64,000 nucleotides of DNA from Solen grandis (lineage: Eukaryota; Mollusca; Bivalvia; Adapedonta; Solenidae), in the NCBI GenBank assembly GCA_021229015.1, contig CM037780.1:66136055-66200054 (forward strand), written 5' to 3'. Made by a program: the position numbers and the translations under genes. Shown here piece after piece: positions 25,049 through 38,800 of this stretch (position 1 is its first letter; the number at the start of each line of letters is the position of its first letter). The notes beneath the pieces are model-generated. The model was not told where the DNA came from and ran no database searches. It saw only the letters and a list, made by a program, of their open reading frames with translations.

Positions 25049-27000
25049 TTGAATTAATGTTTTTGAATGTTAAGACATGTACTTGTATTAATATCCCGGT
25101 GTAACCCAAATTCAGCGATAAACTGTAGGAACAAATGTCTGGCATTTTAAACAAACCATAGTAATCTATAATTATACTGGTTATGATTTTACTACAACTT
25201 TTTTAAGTTATTTAGGATTAACGGCAAACATTGTAGCCATTCAGCGGTTGCTAAATATAAACAAATATGGCAGTTGTAAACTCTTACATCGATCTAAAAA
25301 CGTTACCTTAATCCGGCGATTCTGATTGGTTTTTATTTTGGCGGGAGTGTGACGTAAAATATCGCATGACCTCGGTAGTAAAAATAGTAAAATGTCAAAG
25401 ACAATTGTCAATTTGTTAAGCAACAATATTTTTTGAAAAAAGAAAGGATGGTGAATGTTGAAATTGTATCAGGTAAAACCCACAATTTTATCACAGTAAT
25501 GTACTAATTCTTTTTGTTTATCTGTCGTACCTCCATGTTTAGCACAGAAAATCAACCGAGTTGCAAAACTGGACAGTGGGACATAAACATGATTGAATTC
25601 ACTTCCGATATCACGCGATAATTTAAGTGAGTAACAAAAAATTAAACATCGCCGAATTTAGGTTATCGTCGAGATCGGGGTGCGGGAGTATATATTTCTG
25701 TCGAAAAATCGAGGTTTTAGGAATGTATATACAATCTGAACAAGCTGATCTCTTTTTCGGAGGGATACTTCCGATTTTTAAGTTGACCAATCAAAACTTA
25801 TAGTATTCATCAGCTGTTTAGTGACCTTCACCTTTAAACTTAGACCGGAAATTCAGGTGAAGACAAAACAGACGAAAAAGATCTCTCCGCTTGATTTTTT
25901 CAGCGAACAAAAATTGAATCGTAGAAAATTGGAGGCAAATTTGTTCATAATTTTGTAAATTTTATACATGTATATTATTTTCCACTTAAAGTGTTTGATA
26001 TGGCAACATAATTATATAAATGTATTCATGATAGTGTTGTATCAAATAAACATGTTAACATATATAGATTCTTCCTTTCTTGTTTTTTTTCTTTCTAATT
26101 TATTTGTTGTATGATAACAGTGACTTTAATTAATATGATTAAAAAACTACTTGAGATAAAAAAACAACAAAAAAAAACAAAAAAACAAAAAACAATGGTG
26201 ACCCATACATTTCAAACATATGTTTATTTCTTATTTCATGTAGAATAAGTCTACCAAATTTTGATAAAAATCTCCCCGTTAGAACTTACTCTAGCATACG
26301 TCTTAAAATCAATATCATGTTCGTGTATTGTAATAATATTATGAACGATCAATACTACTTTAAATAATACTTTAGCATTATCCTTTGTTTTAAGTAGCAT
26401 TGATCGTTCATAATCACACAAGTAAAACAAGATCACTACAAGCTGATACAAGAACGGTTTAATGGTCATGTAATAATCTTGTCAAAGACTTGCCATTTAA
26501 CCGAGTCCGTCTTAAACTAAAGTTCTAACTCTTTTACTAATAAATACTCAAACGATGGCGTCTAAATGCTGATGACGCCGTATGCTCATGCTTCTGGATT
26601 AATTAGTCATCACTTACGGTACATTTCATGAGAAAGACAACAAATAAGTTCAATTATTCATACACGCCAAATTCCGAATTATACATTAATTTTACATAAG
26701 AAAAAATCAAAGTGTTGCAGCAGCACTGATGAATTACTTGAGTTGGGAATATCCAGTGAAGTCAGGTGATGTGTTCATGCGCTGAACAGTACTGTTGATG
26801 TTCATGATATCTACTGATGAATTCACCATTAATACAATTATCATATCAAAAGCAATAGCAAATGGTATAACTGAATTCGACATAACAGAACAATACCAGT
26901 CTAGTAAATAAGATGTATCGACAATGGGACTAATCAAAGAGTGAACTATTTTGCGTAATTGCGCGGAAGTACGAAAACAAGTGTTAGGAAGTCAAAAAAG
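24310..27000. other. AT-rich intergenic sequence
   Basis: A GT microsatellite lies at about 25018-25048. A minus-strand 67-codon frame at 26734-26937 resembles, at DNA level, the minus strand of 19.39-19.52 kb (shared forms of GATAATTGTATTAATGG), so it is more likely repeat sequence than a gene. Nothing else recognised. Confidence 0.45.

Positions 27001-27035
<35 letters not shown>
27001..27035 (+). repeat. Poly(A) tract
   Basis: About 35 A. It may be a retroelement tail, but I cannot identify a body upstream. Confidence 0.8.
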
Positions 27036-27039
<4 letters not shown>

Positions 27040-27206
27040 GACAGGCTGCGAAATACGGTAATTTTGTAGCCACTATCACGCATTGAATACAATTAAAGCT
27101 CTAAAAGAACTGAGAGAATGTCGACAGAATTCAGATTAAATAGCTGTAACTCTAAACCAAGAGATTTAGAAGGATTGATCTTGATAGAAGAAAATGTGAT
27201 AAAACG

Positions 27207-27211
27207 CAAAA

Positions 27212-27246
<35 letters not shown>

Positions 27247-27248
27247 AC
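27207..27248 (+). repeat. (AAAT)n microsatellite
   Basis: About ten AAAT/ATAA units. Confidence 0.95.
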
Positions 27249-29192
27249 AAGGTGTCTTGCTACTCTTGTTATTAGTAAGTAAACCGAATTTTGCCTTTAT
27301 TTCATGATAACCTCACCGACAATCTCTCAGTGCCTTGACAGTTTTATTTGTTTCATAACGATCCGAGGTGAGGGACATGGCCTTGATTCCATCCATTAGT
27401 TGTATACCTAAGGAGGTCATGACCTTACTTAAGTGCTAGTGAACCTGATGTACGAACATTCTTTCTGATATTAATATGATGCCGTTACATTTCAAAGTAA
27501 AGAAATGCTTTTGAAGGAACTTTTGGAAGTCTAAACTTGTTATCATGCAAAATACGTGCAAACTACTTTGGGTAAATTACATACATTTGAGTTTCTAATA
27601 CTTAAAGCACTATTTTTTGTGCGGAACTAGATCTTTATTACTGTAAACTGGGTTATTGTTCTATTTCCTAAATGGCAAAAATATTCTGTTTAGCTTCTAG
27701 TATAATTTAAATGTAATTGAAAAACACGTTAGCAAACTATAACATACTAAGGAGGATTGTCAGAATTTACCATCGCAATGTTTCGGACATGTTAAATGTA
27801 AAACGTTCGGGCACTCCAAATTTTGGGATAGTCAGCATAACTACGGTTAAAGGATTGTTTCGCAAGTAAAGGACGTCTATTTGTATTTATCACATTTCTT
27901 TTTTAAACAATTAATAAATTTGAAATGAATTCAGTATTTTTAACTGATTCTAAAACTACAGGTTTCTTATTTAGCAGTTGAAAGTTACCATAGAAACAGC
28001 TAAATTGCTCCAAACTATATGACCTGTGCATTTTTTTTGTATTGTTCAAGTAATTACAAGTAAAAAAACATTTACAAGAAAAATAATAATAAATGTAGTG
28101 CGGATTTTTTGCAAAAATGTTTGAAAATGAAACCTTTTTTTTTGCTCCCCTTTCCAAAAGTTTTTTGTTTTCTTTTCATTTCATTAAATGCGAAGTACCT
28201 GATAATATTTAAACCTTTTATTCAGATATATTGAACTATCATGAATTAATTGTTAGTTTGCGTGTCTTCTATTTGTAGATTTTTTAAATGATTTTTTAAT
28301 AAAAATGGTTACCATGGATATACAAACGTTGCATAATATCGATCATGGTGAATTATCCATTTTCTCCCATTGTCGTAATCAGCGCATTTTTTACATAACG
28401 TATGTGAAAGTCACAAAATTATATTGAAGAAAAAAAAAGGAAGCACTATAACCCCTATTCAAGGTGAGCATTTTTGCAAAATGGCATAAATAAATGGTAA
28501 AGGGTTAATAAATCGCCCACCATAATATAAGGGTATTGGATTTCGAGGTCTGACACTACTTTTACTGTATATGACTTAAGTTCAGATGTTTGGGTGAATG
28601 ATAGCGGAGTTTACATAAAAAACGTAAACATAGCGAAAATAATCAGTGATTGTTTTGTTTTTTTACTACCTGTGGCTTTTTTATTAGGAAAATTAGCGTT
28701 ATAAATAAAAATGATGGCAAATTGTGAGATAATGTTAACACACACACACACACAGATGTCTGGTGTCTAAAGATATTCGAGCGTTTGAAAAATGTCACAA
28801 TGCTCACTGAATGGTACTGTAAAAATGTATTTTAGAAGTGTGTAAATTTTAGGTTTATAACTAAATAAATCTATGTAAAGGTAACAGTATTTATCATTTA
28901 ACTGCATTTGAAACCATGACATGGCTGTGAAGGGTTGATTTACACCAAATACATATATTTGGACATAAAATCCTATTGTCTATTTATTCCAAAATATCAT
29001 TTACATATTTAGGTTCACAACGTCTTGCTGAGGCTTCGTGTAACATGACATTTATCATATATGGTATAGATACATTTGGAAGAATCCATGTCACTAATTT
29101 AGACGGGTGCTTTTAGAACTTAACAACTTAGACGGACCTAGATTAATTATACACGTATAAGTAAACCTTAGACAATAACACAAATATACAAG

Positions 29193-29245
29193 GTAATGTG
29201 GGAACGCACTTTAGGGTCCAACGCATCTTTAGATCTGACTTGAAC
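29193..29245. repeat. Short inverted repeat, CACTTT(G/A)GGGT type
   Basis: GCACTTTAGGGT is mirrored by ACCCCAAAGTGC about 30 bp downstream. A second copy of this design lies at 30195-30240 (TCGCACTTTGGG / CCCAAAGTGCGA). They look like two members of one small fold-back family. Confidence 0.6.
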
Positions 29246-29757
29246 CCCAAAGTGCATTGTTGCATCACAAAATCGGATTTTAGGAAATTTTTGGGGTCAG
29301 ATCTTTGAACTTATGTCTAAGAAATAACATGCATTTGGATGAAGAGAAGTAGTTTCCACGGCTTATAAATTAGATTGTTAATATAAAATGATTAAGGAGT
29401 GTTATGGGGGTAATAGTGGGACTTTTTTTTTTAAATTTGACATCAATAAACAAACATTTGCTTCTCGTTCAGCACATCGGCGTTATTTTCTCAGACCAAA
29501 TTGCTAAATATATATTGCATATCATTGAATCTGACCTTTTCTGTGAACACCAAAAGTTCGTTTTATTCTGCTTTCTAAAACGTTTTACCCCATCATCATC
29601 ATCATCATCATCAATATCATCATACCATATGCTATATATTACCGATTTCGCCAAAGTTGCGTTTACGAAAAAAAAAAAGAAACGTTTTCCCGTGTAATGT
29701 GATCTAAACTTGTCGAGTTTATTTGTCAGGTAATACGAGTAAAGACTACACCAATAT

Positions 29758-29798
<41 letters not shown>

Positions 29799-30194
29799 TT
29801 TTTTTTCTACGATCATCTATGAACGAGCTGCTATAAATCGGTAAAATCAAAATATCTATGATTTAAGCCATTAGAAAGTGACTTTTTCAGTCTTGGAATC
29901 TTCACAACAATCTAATCAAATTGATGTTAAATATGTAACTAGCATGAAGACAGATAACAATGGTGTTAATATTGTTATTAGGAGTAACGCCCCGTCGACA
30001 TTATTTTAGTAATTTTGAAATTATGTCTACTTGAGACATATAGTGCTGCCACATTGCAGTTTCATAAGACAGACATGAGGCCGTAGACATGAGGCATGAT
30101 TGATACCATATCCAATCACATTATCCCGGTACTGGGCAAACTAGACCTGGAATTTATATTACATGCTAAGCATGGAAGCTACCAGCGATATATC

Positions 30195-30240
30195 ATCGCA
30201 CTTTGGGGTCCATTTTCAGCGCTGATCCCAAAGTGCGATA
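30195..30240. repeat. Short inverted repeat, second copy
   Basis: Arms ATCGCACTTTGGG and CCCAAAGTGCGAT enclose a spacer of about 20 bp. See the related hairpin at 29193-29245. Confidence 0.65.
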
Positions 30241-30910
30241 AACCAACCGTTGGACCAAAAATGCGTTCTTACAGAGGTACAATACAGCAAGATCTAATAA
30301 GATTGAAGGTATTGGATACGTTTGCCAGCAGTAAATAAACATAAGTAGGATACTTTATAGTCAAAATATCACCCTTAACATGGTTATGAAACGTACTTAC
30401 GAAGTTTCCGTTTCAGTGTCGAAACTGAAGCAATACCAGATGAATGTAGTTCTTTGTCATGCCTTTTTAGATTCTTACCTTACTAAAACATAATCAAGTG
30501 GGTCAGACTGGTTATAGTTCCTGTAAGAATTGTTATTATCTCAAAAAGACATTTCCTAGCTAATCATCTACATTTTATCCCGCAATGGCGTCAAAAGTAA
30601 AACTCCAAAAAGGAAAACAACAACAACAAAGCATTACACATAATCCGACATTTTGTAACGTATGGTCCGTAACGCCCTCAGCAAGTATGATTGATATGGT
30701 CAAAAATTAAAATCCTCGGAGATTAGAAAGAAGAAAAAAAAAACTTAGGCAAGAGAAACTTTGTAGCTTTTGCGTCATACCGACCGGTATTTGTAAAGCA
30801 ATAGTGTGGCTCAGTTGAACTTGATGGCTAATGAAATTGCGTATGACCGCAGAGGATTATAAACAAGGCGGACAGTTTGGCACTGTAACCAAGGTGATAA
30901 ACACTTGTAC

Positions 30911-31026
30911 CTGAGCGTTAAACAGGCCAGAGACTGCCACCAACGCAGCTGTGGGCCAAATGAAGCTGTCCATCATCCCTAACTGACCACGGGGGCGGCT
31001 GACCTGACCGGTCATCGTCACCAGGT
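30911..31026 (-). CDS. Exon with a hydrophobic segment, cut by the assembly gap
   Basis: The minus-strand frame from the gap edge reads VTMTGQVSRPRGQLG, then MMDSFIWPTAALVAVSG and LFNAQ, and ends at a clean donor (CAG|GTACAAG at 30911/30910). GC-rich codons contrast with the flanks. If an ATG is used this could be a signal peptide or anchor exon; because the frame is open to the gap it could equally be an internal exon with a membrane helix. I do not recognise the family. Confidence 0.5.
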
Positions 31027-31126
31027 NNNNNNNNNNNNNNNNNNNNNNNNNNNNNNNNNNNNNNNNNNNNNNNNNNNNNNNNNNNNNNNNNNNNNNNNNN
31101 NNNNNNNNNNNNNNNNNNNNNNNNNN
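31027..31126. other. Assembly gap, exactly 100 N
   Basis: A placeholder of fixed length, so the true distance and even the adjacency of the two contigs are unknown. Confidence 0.99.
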
Positions 31127-31410
31127 AAGTGAATCAGGGTTTACATGAGGCCACTACCAGGACCATGCCCATATTTTGTATGGAACTATATAAGGAAAAT
31201 GAAAAATCTTTACTTCTGAAACCAGTGGTTGGATCATGAAGAACTTTTGTTGCCATTGCAACCAGAAGGCATAACTTCAAAATGCTTTTCTTATAAACAT
31301 ACAGACCTAAAGCTTTGATATTTGGTATATAGTATCTTCTAATGGTTTCAGCCTTTCTTCAACAAACCAAATTCAGGTGAGCGATTTAGGGCCATCTTGG
31401 CCCTCTCTTT
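31127..31410 (-). mobile_element. Tandem-cored element, family A, minus strand, cut by gap
   Basis: Read on the minus strand the 5' end at about 31405 is GAGAGGGCCAAGATGGCCC, then TAAATCGCTCACCTGAAT. The body runs towards the gap and includes TTGCAATGGCAACAAAAG and CATAAGGTT-like core phrases. Its 3' end is not visible. Confidence 0.7.
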
Positions 31411-32760
31411 CTTTTTTTTCAAAAACCTTTATGAAAATTGCATACCAGGTGGACATTATCGATATACTGGTATAATCAAAAAGACTAAAAATGTAAATCT
31501 AAACCTTTTTATTCTAACATTTGCAGAGAATCCAGATTGTCCAAACAGTTTTCCAGACTTTATTCTCATCTCATTATACCATGACAATATAAAATGAGAA
31601 GTCAATTTAGGTGAATTCCCACCTGTCCTTTGACAGTTAAAAAGGCCTGTCACAATACACCACTGGGAGGCAGGAGGCAGTGGAATGATAGGCAAGTTAG
31701 ATGGATAGAGAGATGTAGATATAGATATCACCTTCATGCACATTTACATATGCTGATTCAACACACCAAGCCAGAAATCTATGGAATAATAAAAGAGTTG
31801 AGAACACAGGGTTTTGGCTACAGACATATATACCCAATTCCAGTATAGTCCACTTTTATCAAATGGAGAGCGAAAGAGTGATTCCGATTTGTCTCAAAAT
31901 CTATAATAATCTGTAGTTAATCTAATTTGGCAACTAAGAAATCAAGGATACTATAATCATGTTAGCCATCTCAAGTTGAAGCAAAGTTAACTTGCATCAA
32001 TCAAGAATTGTCACCCTAATCAGCATTTAATTCAACACTAGAGTAAAAATATAAATCTTATCATAATCCAATTACCAGTGCAACATATTTGAAACCATGG
32101 ACCTGAAATCTGTTAATTTTGTGTTTTACTCTTAAAACACAGCTGAAATAGTGCATTACATCTGGATCCCAGATTTAGCACTGTACATAACAAATCTACA
32201 CTGCTTATTGTTAGATAATAAGGCTCGTAGTCTGGCTTGTATCACAGTGTTTTCACTAAGAGTCAATCAGATGCTTTCATTGAAGTTTTGGTTAAAAAAG
32301 AAACTGGGTCAAACTGGACAAGAACACTAAAATCAACAACCTCAAAACCTTAAAACTAAAGTCAACCCAAACACATCAAACTGCAGTTATGCAGGGTTAA
32401 TTTCCTGAATGACTAGTACTCTTGAAACTGGGACAGAACTCACTCCTTAACTCCAAATACAGTATACAAAGCTTTATGCTGTTTTCACTTAATTTAGCTG
32501 TTAACTCCATATGTCAACTTAGTCACCAAATGTTTGAATGTAATTATTTCTGGTACATATTTTTTATTCTCTCAAGTTAATTTCAGAGATTATCATAAAT
32601 ATATAATGTCATATATGGACATTTCGTCTCTGTGTGGCCCTGCTCTTGGATTCAGAAGCCAAGGGAGTTGATTCCTGACGTTCAGTGAATTTGACTCTTG
32701 CAGCTTGCAGCTGCCTCGTACATATTAAACTATGTCTTCCTGGTTACTTATGTAGCATCT
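31411..32760. other. 3' flank of SMG5
   Basis: No gene is recognised. On the minus strand this follows the SMG5 stop codon, so the first few hundred bases are probably its 3' UTR; a GAATAAA-like signal (plus-strand TTTATTC) lies near 32561. Confidence 0.5.
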
Positions 32761-32825
32761 TCAGCCATTGTTTAGCACGTCTGTCCATTTGTTGACAAAT
32801 TCTGACACGTTCTCAACAGATACTC
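32761..32825 (-). CDS. SMG5: SMG5 last coding exon
   Basis: Acceptor TTTCTTTCAG|GA, then VSVENVSEFVNKWTDVLNNG and TGA at 32761-32763. It matches the closing 'DFYKQW'-type end of SMG5. Confidence 0.85.
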
Positions 32826-35800
32826 CTGAAAGAAATAATGGAAAAGAAGGGTTTTACAATGGACTTGATCATTTTTGACATTAATTTATGAAATGTATAT
32901 TATTTGAGATTGAGCTGTTTTGAAGAATTAACTTTTATGAAAATAAAGCAAAAATCTATGAGGTTTTAAAATCCCTTTAAAACTGCAAAAATAGTTGCCT
33001 GCACAAACTTTGTAAACTCAAAATATTTACTCCAAACATGTTCTTGCCCATTAATTTCAATGGGAACTACAGTCAAAGGATATTAGAATGTTGAGTCCTA
33101 CCCCTGTGCTGTGTGAGCCCCTCAGTGACCATGGTGTTGATGAGTGGAATTGGTGTGTCAGGTGGCACAACTGTTCTGCGAAGTCTCGCCCTGCTGGACA
33201 GGACAGGACTTCAGATCAGTGACACTAAACAACACACTTGCCTAATCTAAATACATACACAATGATTAGATTTGTTGTTTTGAGTTTTGTGGTACACTAG
33301 ATGGCGCAAAGTTAAAGTAATTTAAGGCTGTTAGGACGCAGCTCGACATTCAATGCTTGGTAAATAAATAGATCTTCAATTGCTCATATACTGTATAATA
33401 ATGTCACAGTACTGGTTGTATCACATAAGTCCCACGCTCACTGATATGGGTATCAATCCTTTTGCCATATTCACTATTTCGTTACCATAGCAACACATTT
33501 AGTCGAAGAACAAAATAATGCGGCATAATCTACACATGCATTGTCAATACCATTCTCAGTTGCTGTTATTACGCGGATCCATTTTTGCCATATTTTACTA
33601 TTCTACCATGCAACCACAATTTAGTCGAGACAAATAATGACATATTACACTTGCATATCATATACAGTTTAATCAAGTTAGTGCTTAGTTACGGGATCCA
33701 TTTGCATTTTTCATTTCGTTCCATAGCAACCACAATTTTAGTCGAAGACAAATAAATGTAGGCATAATCTACATTGCCATCTATATAAGCATTATCAAGT
33801 AGCTTGTTATTATGCGGATCCATTTTGCATATTCATTCCGTACATAGCACAATTTAGTGAGACAAAAAAAGATGTGCATATCTACACTGCCATCTAGTCA
33901 TAGAGTTTAAAGTAGCTTGTTGTTAGCGGATCATTTTGCCATATTTTCATATTCGTTACATAGCATACAATTTTATCAAGACAAAATAATGACGTCTATC
34001 TAACATTGCATTAGTCATATCCCAAAGTTCATCAGTCTTGTTATTATTAATTATCGCGGATCAGATTGGCGAAACTGAGACAGAGACGGACGGGAGCAAC
34101 TATAGTCCTCGTGTGAACACGTAGGACTAAATGATACCTCATAGCAATACCCCTAAATAAATTTATGATGTCTAAAATCAATCCCATGCCTAGGTATTGT
34201 GACATAAGCATAATAACACTGTGCATGCAAAACTTTAACCGAGTATTCAAGTTAGAAAAGGACCATAATTTGTATAAAATTCAGTCCAAGAGTTATCTTC
34301 CTTGGTTTTCTGATGCCCCAGAACACACTTCTAAACTTTCTAGTTAATACCATAAACAATTTCTGAGATATAAGCTGGATAGAAGCGTGCATGCAAAACT
34401 TTAACAAAACAAGTCTTCAAAAAAGTCAAAGTCAAAAGTGTCCCTAATCTGCATTATATTCAGTCAAAACTATTTGCCACTATAGTATGATACCATTGAA
34501 CATATTAAAGAAGTTTAAAATCAAAACTATGCCTAGTTACTGAAATATAAGCATGAAATTCCTTGCATGCAAAACTTTAACCAACATTTCTAAGTTATAA
34601 TAAAAAAAGGTACCATAATTTGTAATATATTCCAACAAGTGTTATCTTCCTTGATAGTATAATACCCCTAAACATATTAAAGATATTTCAAATCAATCCC
34701 ATGCCTGAACCCTGACATATAATCATGAAAGTACCTTGCATGCAAAACAAAATTAATTCTAATTAAAAAGGTGCCAAAACTAACATATTCCATCAAGAGT
34801 TATCTACCTTGTTTGTCTGATGCCCCTAAACATATTCATAACATTTCAAGTCAATACCAGAACAGTTATTGAGATATAAGACTGACAGTAGCTTGCATGC
34901 AAAACTTTAACCAAATTTTTTATTGCATGCAAAACTTTATCAAAAATTTCTAAAAGGGGACAGAATTAATGTCAAATTCAGTCAAGAGTTATCCACCTTG
35001 TTTGTCTGATGCTCCTGAACATATTTATAAACTTTCAAGTCAATACCATAAATGGTTATTGAGATTGATAGTAACTTGCATGCAAAACTTAACCAAAAGC
35101 TGCAACGCCTACGCCAACACAAGGGCGACTACAATAGCTCTCATATTCTTCGAATAGTCGAGCTAATCAATTGAAGCTATTAATGAATAAATAAATGAGT
35201 TAATAAAATTGGAGTACATTAACAATTTATATGCATATATATTGTAAGGTAGTCAGTGGGAAGGATCCTTGACCCACTGCTACCTATGTGAAGGGGACAA
35301 TAAAATGTTTAACTCCTAGATTGGATCATTACTCTATACCTGGAAATGTCATAAAAGAAACTTGACAAAACCCTCTGATCCACAGTCAACATCGAGGGAT
35401 GAGAGCAAAACTAGGCTAAATGCAAATATAGAAGCACTTAGCCTTGTTTTTCTCTCACCCCTTGATATACACTACCAGTTGACAAATACTAACTCTTCAC
35501 CTCAAAATTATTCATGTGCAAATAATAACTTGATGAATATTGACTTACTTATTATTTTAACCCTTTCCCTCATAGAGGACACCATGAAAAGACCTATGTG
35601 AACAGCATAAAACCAGATCAATCTGTGAGTAACTCGCAGGCTGATCAGGTTTTATGATGTTCGCTGCTCCTCAGTGGTCTGGAAATGAGGATTTTGCAAT
35701 TAAATTTGGTAAGGTTTAACTGTGGTTTTCTGCAGATCAGGCTTTATGTGATACCTATTGAGTGCATCAAAATGAGTCTATATAAGGGAAAGGGTTAAAC

Positions 35801-38800
35801 AGTATATGAAACATTTGGCTTTCTTTGCTGTACAGTATATGAAGAATCTGAGATTCAATATTGTATGAGCAAATGGTAGAGACCCTGATCAGACATCTCC
35901 TGGATGTTCTCTGTTTGCCAAAGTGTAATACACTGTACAAATGTACATGAGGTCATTAGTTAAAATAAATGTTTATGAACTTACTGTATGATACTATTTA
36001 CCTCGTTAATATTTTTCAGCAGGAGTCTACTGTAAAATCATTATTTTTCTTTGACATTAAATTTCAATAATTATGTACCTAAAGGAATTTCATGGATACA
36101 TTTATGTGTGGATCTGTTCTAGAAAACATGAGGACTATGCTAGAGACAAGTTTTTGTGGGGATTCATATTTGTGGATAAAACCCACCAAGAAATCGACAA
36201 AAATAACTGACCCACGAAAATGAATGATTTCACAATATACAGTACAGAAATGATGAATGCAGATTTACCAGGTGTCTCTGTTCTTCTTCTTCATATTCCT
36301 TGGTACAGCAGTAGCCAGTTTTTCACTGTTCTTCTGAGCCCGGATGTATCTGAGAGGTGAAATAATAAATCCTCTGAAGTCTTCTTCAAGGAATCATTAC
36401 AAAACCATCAACTAGAATTGTCATCCAAACAGATCTAATACGATTTAATATGATATGATGGGGTGTGACAGGAATATGATGTGTATGATTCCTTCACCTT
36501 GTGAAGAAGGGGTATTGTGAGAGACAGCTAAACATGTACCAGTAACAGGCAAACGGACTCTTTCTTACACATGAATCGTTATGCTATTTGAGCATAACAA
36601 CACTTATCATTTAGGAAATTAACCTTGTAAATGTTACATTCATATCAAAATTGTGCCAACAATTTATGTTTTTATGTATTCCTTAAACATTTTTGATTCA
36701 TTATTGACAGTCATTTGATGGCAGGAAATACGGGTGACTTGCACAGACTTCTTTCGGTCTTTAGTTGAAGTAACCACTCATAACTTTGTAATTCTGAGGA
36801 CAGTCTGTCTTATTACTTCCTCTTTTGATTATACAATGGACTGTGAAACTACTAATTTACTTACACATCCATACATCATTTTAAATCAATATGCCAAGCT
36901 AGAAACAAAGCCTTGGAATAATAAAGGAGTTAAGTACACAAAAATGTGTCAACAGGTATTGCAAGGGAATAATATATGTGACATTAATCATGACAGCAAA
37001 AAAAGATTTTACTGCTTTTATTACATTTGTAATACTATTTAATAGAAATATTTACTTTCATAGAGCATGCAATGTACATGTATAGATAATCAAAAACAGA
37101 TGACGGATGTGGTCAGTATACTGACCTGTTACCCTTCCTAAACTCAGCCTCCAGCCATCTGATGGCCTCTCTAGCACCAGAACTGTCCTTCTTTTGAAAG
37201 TCCAGTGTGTCTATCACTAGAGGAGAGAAAAACACAACTTCTTCATTCTTCACTCTTGATAAAAGTCAGACAAGTATAACCAGAAATGGCTAAAAATATT
37301 ACATTTATTTCATTTTTTTTTCTTGTGTATAACATCCCACTGACAGTATATCAGTCATCTGGGGACTCAACATGAGAAAGAGACATGATATCACACCTGA
37401 ACACATTAACCTTTTATTTATTGCAGTCAGGGATCAATGAACCCATTACCTCCTGATAATAGGGGGTGGGGTGGGTATGTTACTTATCACTAAACAAAGA
37501 GACTTGGTTTAATTTAAATGTGTACTGCTTTCACAACTTACATCAAAGTTCTGGTGAATCAATTCAGAGAGTATACACCATGATAATTAATGGGCCTTAC
37601 TAAATGACTCAGTAAAGGGGAAGAGCATATAATACAGCACTCATTTAACACAAACATTTTTTTTAATATAAATGTCAAGCTCCAAAGGTCATTTAAGGTT
37701 TATATATTGTATTTGGTAGCCACCATTTCTCTCTCTGTGGTGCCAAAGTACTTTCAGTCTATTCTGGTCATTAAATGGTCTATAGGTTTTATCCCATGTC
37801 AAGTACCATGTAAATGTTTCTATCAAATCAAAACAGAAGATTCTAATAAGCATTGTCACTTTCCATTCAATTTTCAGAAATATTTACAGTAAAATCATAT
37901 TTTCTGTTTACATTAAATTTCTTAGTATCTGTAATAAAGTCAGTTTATTGTTATATATATTTGTAGATTAGAGTCTTAGAAAATGTGAACTCTACTAAAT
38001 AGACTATTTCATGCAGAATAAATATCCATGGATAAGGCTGTCCATGAAAACAATGAAAATTAGTACCCCACGAGAATTACTGATTCTACAGTAGTCTTTT
38101 TACCTACTGTAACATGGTATAAAATGGAATACCTTATAGGAAAAATTTGAAAATTAAGGCGACAAGCTTACCAGCAAGTGGTATCACTATTATACTTCTG
38201 TTGGACTGACTAAGTCTCCTTATGAGAGGTAGAGCCGTACACAGACTTGAGGCGTTGGGGATCAGGTACGGGGGGAAAGGCACAGGGTCAGAGGTCGAGA
38301 GACTGCCCTCCAGTTGGCTCACTTCAGCCTGTAACATGGTACCATGGCAACATGATAAGGTGCAGAGGATGTAAAGTGAAATATATACTATGTAACAAGA
38401 GTTACTGATTAAGATAAAATAAAGAAGTAATTTACATATACAGTCAACCCTTGTTACATCGGCATTCGATACAACGGCAAATTCGGGATCCGGCAATAAA
38501 AGTCATGTAACGTATCTCTTTGTTCTTTATTTCTCCCTTTACAACGGCTTTTGATTATTGCCGATTTTCGCCAAAGGCGTTAATCTAGTCCCCTGCTGGT
38601 ACACTACCGGTTTATTGTGTATGCCGATGTTAATTTGCAATTTGACACAGTCTTTACACGGGTGATCACAGCTGAACATTTGTTTACATGTGCCGCATTT
38701 CTTAGTGGAGGATTTCATTGTTTGAGAGAGTAAAAAATGGGAAGCCACTCCAGTAGATGTGTGAACAACTTGCCTTTAAATAGACAGATAACCGTTGTTA

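Larger units (their letters stand above)
27250..30910. other. AT-rich intergenic sequence with scattered repeats
   Basis: Includes a CA run near 28740-28754, an ATC repeat at about 29589-29615 and a GA run at 29763-29794. A fragment at about 30020-30190 resembles the second SINE family (TGAGACATATAGTGCTGCCACA, CACATTATCCCGGTAC). No gene was recognised before the exon at 30911. Confidence 0.5.
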
